A DNA stretch of 64,000 bases from Pochonia chlamydosporia 170. Taxonomy: Eukaryota; Ascomycota; Sordariomycetes; Hypocreales; Clavicipitaceae. The first letter of the stretch is position 1. Each line of letters opens with the position of its first letter. Location of the stretch: assembly GCF_001653235.2 (NCBI RefSeq), contig NC_035794.1, positions 4,216,001 through 4,280,000 of the forward strand. The letters run 5' to 3'. Below the pieces are notes generated by a model. That model saw only the letters and a list, made by a program, of their open reading frames with translations. It searched no databases and was not told the origin of the DNA. Shown piece by piece: positions 56,862 to 64,000 of the stretch. The position numbers and the translations under genes are program-made.

Positions 56862-58154
56862 ATGTCTAACATCGGAGAGGTACGTGGCTAAGCGTCTATG
56901 CAATATGAGAATACAAGATGGTTAACATACTACTCGTAGTTGGCTGTGAAAATTCACAATTGGCGCGCGGGAGTTGGAAAACACAAAAGCACACAGCAAA
57001 AGAGCGCAAACCCCCTACGGGCCGGAGCCATTTCAGCTGCCGCTATCAATTGGACTGCATTCTTTGATCCCATTGACACTCATCCGGATATTGTCCTCGC
57101 AGGGGTTGCTGCTCGGTCCTTGGCCAAGGCCGAGGCACAGATTGCACACTACAATCTGAAAGATGTGAAGGCGTACGGCTCATACGAAGAGCTTCTGGCG
57201 GATCCCAACATTGACGTCGTCTATACCGCACTGCCGAATGGCTTACACGCCGAGTGGGCCATCAAGGCGATGGAAGCAGGGAAACATATACTTGTCGAAA
57301 AGCCCATAGCATCCAATGCGAGTGACGTCGAGAAGATCAAGCAGTGCTCCATAAGAACAGGCAAAGTTGTCCTTGAAGCCATGCATTGGCAGTTCCATCC
57401 TGTTGCGCATGCCGTCAGGGAGGAGATTGAAAGCGGCAAGCATGGAAAGATCCTATCTTTCCGTGCGAGGATGACTCTTCCACGAGGCACGCTCTCTGCC
57501 GACGACATTCGACTGAAGTACGACCTCAGTGGTGGAGCAACGATGGACCTTAGCTATGTGCTCTCGGCGGCATCTTATTTCTGTGGCCTCGATTCAACTA
57601 CGTCTATTGACATACAGAAAGCGGTGCCGCGCCTCAGCCCCGGGGATCCAAAAATCGACGAAGCCATGGATGTCGAATTTGTTCTGACAGACCATGAAAC
57701 TGGCGTGGAAGCTTTCTGTACTACTCACGGTGATTTACTGGAGCCCAAACTGCTGGGTATTGTCCCTAGATATTGGAACATGATGCCGTCCTGTGCTATT
57801 GAGCTTGAGAAGAGTCAAATCAGCTTGGACAACTTTGTTGGGCCGCATATGAGCCATTCAATCGACATTATAGAAAAGGATAGCAAAGGAAATGCAACCG
57901 GTAAAAAGAGGTCACTACACTTCTACAAAGGCGGCCCCAAGTGGGGAGACAGAGGAGAAGCTTGGTGGACAACATATCGGTATCAGTTGGAGGCGTTTGT
58001 CGAGATGGTCAGAAACGTACAACAGGGAAAGAACCACACCATGCCACCGTGTTGGCTAAGTCTAGATGAAAGCCAGTTGGTAATGTCGGTTATTGATGCT
58101 GTTTACGAAAACGCAGGGCTCCCCAAGCGAGAGTCGCGTGGTCTGGTTGCGTAG
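56862..58154 (+). CDS. Gfo/Idh/MocA-family NAD(P)-dependent oxidoreductase (dihydrodiol-dehydrogenase-like)
   Basis: A short first exon (ATG 56862, six codons) is followed by an intron with two in-frame acceptors, at 56940 or 56997. The latter removes a 19-residue stretch and gives MSNIGE joined to QKSANPLRAGA, closer to family members. The Rossmann start reads RAGAISAAAINW, where a serine stands at a usually glycine position. Other blocks fit well: VVYTALPNGLHAEWAIKAMEAG, HILVEKPIASNA (the EKP motif) and EAMHWQFHP. The C-terminal domain is complete. Dihydrodiol-dehydrogenase-like members oxidise trans-dihydrodiols or sugars with NADP. As the last gene of block B it could be a tailoring enzyme or an unrelated neighbour. 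Confidence 0.85.
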
Positions 58155-58715
58155 CTACTCAAAAGTATGAGGTTTTGTTGATGGCACAGAGCGGCACCAT
58201 TTACAAGATGTGCAAATGTGGAGGATTTTGCGGATTGAAGTTTAGCTAGCCGGAGCCTTTGACGTGATTCAAGTTTAAGTGTATTGCTGTGGTGGCTGCC
58301 AGATAACATTGTGCCGACATTTAAATTAGAAACAGAAGAAAACAAAAAAGACGAAACCGAACCCAGTACCCAAAACTCCACGCTTCGCAAACCGTATGTG
58401 TGTATCGCTCCCTATATGACATGAAATGACTTTTGAAAGATGGTGTAAATGTACTAAATAAACAAATCGTAACGCATTGCAGTGTATACGCACTAGCACT
58501 GTTCAATATGCTCGGCTCGAAAATAGTCTGTGTGATGACTGTGGTCGCTCTGCTCACTTGGGTCGCTACCTTGACTATTCAGACTATGAACAGTGGCAGT
58601 ACGGCTTTCCGCTCGAGGTTTGTTGCCACGCACCGATGGAAGGGTATGCCCAGAGCAAAGGGGCGGCTCTGGTTCGCGAGGGGTGGGTGACTTGAGAGGT
58701 ATTCTAACAAGTTTA
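58155..58715. other. Convergent spacer
   Basis: About 560 bp between two stop codons, AT-rich. The final exon of the receptor could extend into its right part. Confidence 0.4.
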
Positions 58716-60078
58716 TCACGAGGGATTAGTTTTGACCAATTTGATGGCTTTCCGACTAGCCCAGGAGTTCAGGAGTGCATACCTGTGAGCCATGGATTCA
58801 GATCCAAATACCTGCGGTGCAATGCGAAGCAACAGGAGCCGCAGCGCAGGCAAGCATGTACATATCAACCCGGAACACACTTCAATGACGGACCACAGCA
58901 CAATACCCCAGAGATCCCAGGTGGGATTTGCTGTTGATGCATATCGAGCAATGGACCTCAACCGCAGTACTGATACAATGGTGATACTACCACAGAAGCG
59001 TCTCGTTAGCACAGGGATCTCTCGAGCCGCCGTCACTTCAAATAGGGTAGAGGCGATTGCCTCTCTGCCGCTCACTTACATTGCACCTGTTAGAAACATG
59101 AGAGCAACGCCGACCTTCTTCTTCCAGTGAAGCTTCAGTTGTCTGATTTGACTCAAGGGGATCGCCAGGAGCCAAATATCCGAGGCTACACTGATTGCGC
59201 CGTTTGCCCACCCAGCGGCATTGATGTTGATGCAATGGCCACCGCGCAGAGGACCATTTGTAAAGTCGTACTTGTCCCATTGGTAGCGAATAGGTGTGCA
59301 TTGAAAGATGATTCCTATAACGAACGCCATCGTAAATGCCACATGGAATGCCACTGTGCCCCAGAGCAAGTAACGGATCCTTGTTCCCGAGAAAATGCTC
59401 AAGTAGAACAGACACAGTGTCACCTTGATCTGCGCCATAAGCACAATGTAAAGGATTTGCATGATGTAGAAATAAATTCCGAATTGCTTCAAGTCAGACT
59501 GACTTATGCCCCATAGGTCCTGCCCGAGTCCATGGGCTGTGAGGCCGGCGATTGTGAGGACAATACTGGTGACACCCAGGGGAACCGCAGTTAGAATCGT
59601 CCAGTCGTCGCATCCTAGGCGTTGTCGGCTACTGCAAAACTGCTTGAAAATAAGGCGAATGCCAACCGTTGATGCTGCAATTGTCCCAAGAACTAATATG
59701 GTAATATTGAACTTGGCCGACCTGTCTCGCACAGGAACTTTGCACGCAGTTTTGGTCAAGTTGTTCGTAACTGTGTCGGAATAAGTCAGCAGAAGTGACG
59801 CATCGGGATGCACATGTGGCTATTTAAAGACAAAAAGTTCAGATGTTCTTACATAGAGCCTCTGGCAGGGTGCAGCTGTCCAATACGCAGTGATCATTGC
59901 GGCCCTGTGCTTCGTTTTCGCAAATACAAGTAATGTTAGATAACTGGCAAGTTTCTGCTAAACAAGACAGCTAGATCGGCACAGTCGCAAATTGTTAGTG
60001 TTTAGATTCTGAGTATTCTTGACAGTCGGCCCAAAGGCTACTCACGGCGCATTCTGGCAACTTCCCGAAAGTATCCAT
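58716..60078 (-). CDS. CFEM-domain Pth11-like integral membrane protein (GPCR-like)
   Basis: Exons can be joined from at least 60078. KLPECA joins, across an intron, LSCLAETCQLSNITCICENEA, then VLDSCTLPEAL: the eight-cysteine CFEM pattern. A rhodopsin-like membrane domain follows: STVGIRLIFKQF, CDDWTILTAVPLG, AHGLGQDLWG, YIVLMAQIKVTLCLFYLSIF, QCTPIRYQWDKY, CININAAGWANGAISVASDIWLLAIP, and SIARYASTANPTWDLWGIVLWSVIE after the last intron. This order is that of Pth11-type receptors, which sense surfaces or host cues in plant- and insect-associated fungi. The true N-terminus with its signal peptide is not settled: the ATG at 60078 may be internal, and an upstream exon near 60366 is possible. The last exon end is also uncertain. 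Confidence 0.75.
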
Positions 60079-60835
60079 TGGCGTCAAGTTCAAGTTGACG
60101 GCTAACCGGGCACAGGATTAGCCTGGCGGCGGGAGTGCCAGGCTGCAAATAAAAAGAGGTCCTGGTCCCAATATGGAGAATAACGAGGCGCGAATGAAGC
60201 ATGCCACATGCAGTACGGCGAGATGCGGTGCGGTGAGCACCAGGAATCTGGCTTTCAAAGATGACGTCGAGTTTGAACGTGACGATGGAGATGGACCTCC
60301 AGATTCTTCGTACGCGTGAGTTGTTTAGCCGCGGGTGAGACAAAAGAGTCTCGCCAAGCACAACATCAGTTCAGGAAAGAGTGTCGCGATCGAGGGTCAG
60401 TCTCTCTTATCGCGAACCAGAACAGGGCGCATTAGTCTTATCCTACCTCCGCCGGGAACCAAGATCTTTCAAAGTGGTGCCTGAGAAACGAGATCTTGGG
60501 AGGCGGGTTGAGAAAATCAAGGCGTCGGAGGTTGGTGAGATTTTGAGTGTGGCGCGATTTCTGTCAGGGGAAAATGCCAGAAGGCGCCAGGCCAGTACGC
60601 AAGGTGATTGATTGACCTGACCAACAGGCCAGACTTGACTTTAGCCAGATTAAGTCAACCAGAACGTAATCATACTCGGGGCCAGGCCACATGCAGTCAG
60701 CTTCAGCTTCAGGGGACTCTCAAGTTTTGTGGTTTGATTGCTCCGTGCTCGGTGTGTGTATCAACGACGATTCAAAAGAGGCAGGAAGCATCTGGGCGAT
60801 GTTAATTAAAAAGCGAAAAACTCGGAATCAAGCTC

Positions 60836-60858
60836 ATCAACGGCAACGGCAACGGCAA
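60836..60858 (+). repeat. Tandem (AACGGC)n hexanucleotide run
   Basis: More than three consecutive copies of the unit AACGGC. Short microsatellite in an intergenic region. Confidence 0.85.
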
Positions 60859-62859
60859 AGGTAATGGTCACTACCGGCTTCCATGCACTCCATACCATAT
60901 CCCATCAACCCATGCAGAGGGCAGAGACTTCAACATGGTCAAAGCGTAGATGAAGAGCAGCGAGTCAGTTGATCGGCAACGGGACGAGCCTTTTTCAGAC
61001 CGGAAGAAGTAACCGTGACTCCAGTTGGGCGCTAAAAGAGGACTAAAAGGGACTAAACCTGGGGGCATTGGGCTTTTGGCTTTTGGGGGACAGACCAGAC
61101 ACATTCAAGACTTTCAAAATTGACCCATTAGATGCGAGTTGAGTCCATGTCTGGTGACTCTGGTCCATTCAATTTGATATCCATGCCCACATCTCCACCT
61201 CCAAGAACCTTGAATGCAAAAATCACAATTGCCGTTCCCCAAGCTCCACGATGTTGCGCCTCGATCGGACGCCAGAGCGCCCCAGATACCAATTCTGTGC
61301 ATACAATCTATCTACCAGACTGCACATTTGCTCCGTCCTTCGTACATGTATGTAATTATGTCCGTCCAGTCCACTACATGTGCCCTCCAACGGCGCCACC
61401 CCACAAGTGGCACGCCCAAAACAGATCAGACTCAGGCTGTCATGCCAGATACAATCCAACCGACTCATCACAACAAACGACTGGCTTGGCCATGGACCAT
61501 GGCGGCCAATGGGAACCCAAAGGGTGGTACGAAGTGCCTGCCGAGTCACGGCCACATTGCCACAAAACAAACTCCAGTACGACCTAAACGAACAACGATT
61601 CATCACCTCTGGGCGTTGGTGGCATCGCTGTGCTTAATGGGGGAATATCAACGAGGCTAACCCTGGAGGTGAGACATTTCAAACGGTTTCTGGTATCCCC
61701 GCGTCAGTTGAACCCAGAACTTTGTGCCACATTCATGATGCAAGCCTTGACGCAATGTAACCAGACACCATGTGGTAACTTGTGCATGGGCAAGTACACG
61801 GAATAACTCAAATATCTTTTTTTCGTCGCCCAGCCTGACAGGGACCGGCGCAATCAAGACGACCAAACGTCCATGTTAGTAGTACTGACTCCTTGCATGT
61901 CACCAGCTACATCCGACACTGGGAGGGTAATTGCTGTTTAAAGGCGACAGTGTCACTATTTTGACTGTATGTGAACCCAATGAAGCCGATGCGAGTAGAA
62001 ATATTGACAGTCTGGGAGTCAACTCGTGCGATATTTTGTTGTTCCTGGCTACGTGCCGCCAGACCTCGCCGGTTTGCAAATCTTTCAAGTCTAGGTGTGA
62101 CTCGTAACTAATCTCAACAAAAAGACCAAGTCGGGGAGTGGACTTGGTGCTATTGTCAGCAAAGTCGTGTGAGCTGGATTTCTGAGCATTCATTTGAGAA
62201 GCATCACGGAAACGATTCTACAGCGACACAAAAGTATGACGTGGGCTACGTATAATGAATGCTCAGGTGAGTAGGGCTGCGGCAGAGGAAGACGAGCTGC
62301 TCTACAAAACGCTTACTTGGCTTGGTTGCGACATGGAGCAGCCATATCCAGCATCACCGCTTTAATACTGGGAGTTAGGGGTCTGGCAGAGATGGTCACG
62401 CAAAAGAGCACTCCGTCCAACTTGTTTACGCAAGGCCATCCCCGCTTGTGTGACGTTGGCATCACCCGTCACCCGTTTTTCATGATAGTAATCGAAGTTT
62501 TAGCCATTTGTCTCGGCACTTAGGTCTCCATAGGTGCAATCCAGCCGGTCCTTGACGGCCTCGTACGGTTCGCGAGGCGCGAGTATGTCGGTGCAGTGTT
62601 TCCAGTCGCAAAGAGGAGACTGCGCATCTCAAAAAGATGGTACGTAATAAGCTCCGTCACGTTGCAGGAGCCTATTAAACGTTAAGAGAGTCAGAATTTG
62701 TCGTTCGATTAGGTTTGTTCCAGCTGCGTAAGTGATGTTCCGTAGTCTTCTCTGCTGAGGAGAAGACGACGGGAATTCGTGTCAATCTAGATCGGCTACC
62801 AGAACAAAGACTCCGGGCTTTAATCGTGAGCAGCCGTATTGCGTCGCGCCGCGCTGAGG

Positions 62860-63294
62860 CATTGAACTTGAAGGTTCCAGCATCATATGGTGAATGATTG
62901 AAGTGTTAAAACCCAAACGACATGGACATGGAGGCTTGAGAGTCGGAACCTGCCATTGATCAACATTGAACCCCACACCACACGTCCACGGCTGGTCTGG
63001 CAGCTTGAACAAACAACATTGAAAAATGCCAACATTGAAAACAGCCGAGAGCCTCGGTCCCCCGCACCAGGCACACCGACCAGACATTGATACCCCAGAG
63101 TCTGTGCTGCCCGTACGGAGTACTTGGCATGTCAGGGCTCGGCACAACATTGAAGACTTGCCATCAATGGAAAACAGTGGAGTTTCGGGCTTGGCAGCAT
63201 CAAACGGTTGGCGACTGGTGTAACTGGAATGGACCAGACGGACAGGGGATATTGACACTCACATTGTCCCACTAATTACAGGTGTAGCATTGAA
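62860..63294 (+). repeat. Cluster of six CATTGAA heptamers
   Basis: CATTGAA occurs at 62860, 62964, 63017, 63033, 63148 and 63288, all on the plus strand, four of them as AACATTGAA, with CATTGAT variants near 62953 and 63084. A random heptamer is expected about once per 16 kb. The function is unknown. Confidence 0.8.
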
Positions 63295-63462
63295 GTTGAG
63301 CGAAATTGGCCGTGTTGCTGAAATCTGCACATCAACAAGGCTGGGTTTGATATGAAGGAATTGTGATGCGCAGTTTCGCAGCCATTAGTAGAGCCCCATG
63401 GCTATGAGGATGTAATTAGTGGTAGTCTGGTATCCTAGAAACAACCAGATGGTCGAATATTA

Positions 63463-64000
63463 TTACAGCTTTGATGGCACAAATTCAGGTTTCGACTTTG
63501 TAACAAACGCCATGAGTCCAATCCGCAGATTTTCACCCTCTAGAAGTCCTTTGGCATATCTGTCTTGCACAAGCTGAGCAGCTCGTTCCACGCTTGCTGT
63601 CTCCCAAGCTTCCCTCAATCCAGCGCGGCTCACAATAATGGCGTCGGGAGACATGGCAGCAACCTCCTTTGCGAGTCCCACAGCCTCAGCAACCACATCA
63701 TCTGGCGAGGCGGCTACACGACAGAAGCCCAAATCTTTTGCTTCTGCGGCCGAGAGTACTCGACCAGCAAGAATAATCTCAGAGGCTAACTGCATTCCAA
63801 ATGTTCTGACAGCCCGAGGTATGCCACCAGCTGCGGCCCAAAGACCTCTCTTGGCCTCTGGAAGACCAAAAGTCGCAGAAGGCGATGCAACAATCATATC
63901 ACTATAGATTAGATGCCGTGTTAGCGACAGTAGCCAGCCAATATGGGTCATCAAGTAGCTACACTTGATCGACCCATTTCATACGCCATTCATCTCAGGT
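63463..64000 (-). CDS. Enoyl-CoA hydratase/isomerase (crotonase) family protein, 5' end beyond window
   Basis: The last exon (63901-63463) encodes about 146 residues of a crotonase fold: SDMIVASPSATFGLPEAKRG followed by LWAAAGGIPR, where the Glu of LPE matches a catalytic glutamate. Then come GRVLSAAEAKDLGFCRV and a C-terminal helix LRIGLMAFVTKSKPEF. It ends with SKL, a canonical PTS1 peroxisomal signal, so it likely works in peroxisomal beta-oxidation or a related CoA pathway. An acceptor (ATCTATAG) precedes the exon; the earlier exons lie at the extreme edge or outside. The oxyanion-hole half is therefore not visible. Confidence 0.85.

Larger units (their letters stand above)
60079..63462. 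other. Long intergenic region with TCTGG/CCAGA words and CATTGAA patch
   Basis: 3.4 kb. CCAGAC/TCTGG words return near 60630-60650, 61090-61160, 62995, 63078 and 63230, as in the left flank. A hexanucleotide run (about 60836-60858) and a dense CATTGAA array (62860-63294) are present. A 158-codon frame at 62782-63258 lies over the array and has no protein-like motifs. No gene was recognised. Confidence 0.5.

Noticed and set aside
62782..63258. A 158-codon minus-strand frame in the right intergenic region
   Set aside because: It overlies the CATTGAA array, has erratic cysteine and proline content and no homology-like motif.

Overview
The window looks like nuclear DNA of a filamentous ascomycete, most likely a sordariomycete of the order Hypocreales. 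The evidence is short GT-AG introns (about 50-90 bp) that restore conserved protein motifs, three Zn2Cys6 regulators, a bZIP/DUF3425 regulator, a CFEM-type Pth11-like receptor, a secretory lipase and an apparent KP4-like first exon. The species cannot be fixed from sequence alone. No rRNA, tRNA, CRISPR array or intact transposon was recognised. Names are family calls from motifs read by eye; exon borders were chosen so that conserved motifs join in frame.

Left flank (1 to about 12.4 kb): a partial KP4-like gene at the edge, a secretory lipase, an MFS permease of the allantoate/pantothenate type, a Zn2Cys6 regulator and an acetamidase-type amidase. The long gaps here (4.8-7.4 and 8.8-10.4 kb) are full of short tandem or dispersed TCTGG/CCAGA words.

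Central block A (13.3-35.7 kb): a candidate terpenoid gene cluster. It holds an atypical SDR, a cytochrome P450 like fungal diterpene oxidases, a capsule-synthesis-type glycosyltransferase-like protein, a class I terpene synthase with all its motifs, a copper amine oxidase, a membrane-anchored HODM/DUF3445 haem oxygenase-like protein, an EutQ-like cupin, two gene remnants, a Zn2Cys6 regulator and an APC amine/amino-acid permease. Terpene cyclisation plus redox plus two amine-oxidising families suggests a modified, possibly nitrogen-containing terpenoid. That product is inference.

Central block B (36.6-58.2 kb): a small secreted protein candidate, a bZIP regulator, a third Zn2Cys6 regulator, a frameshifted 2OG-Fe(II) oxygenase, a DHA1 drug-efflux MFS, a secreted BBE-type FAD oxidase, a monocarboxylate-type MFS, an FAD monooxygenase, an FSH/LovG-like hydrolase and a Gfo/Idh/MocA oxidoreductase. 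This is a tailoring, export and regulation set with no scaffold enzyme of its own. It may serve block A or be a decaying separate cluster.

Right flank (58.7-64 kb): a CFEM/Pth11-like receptor, a long gap with TCTGG words and a dense CATTGAA motif patch, and a truncated enoyl-CoA hydratase at the edge. The short-word signature returns here, which gives a possible marker for the borders of the accessory block.
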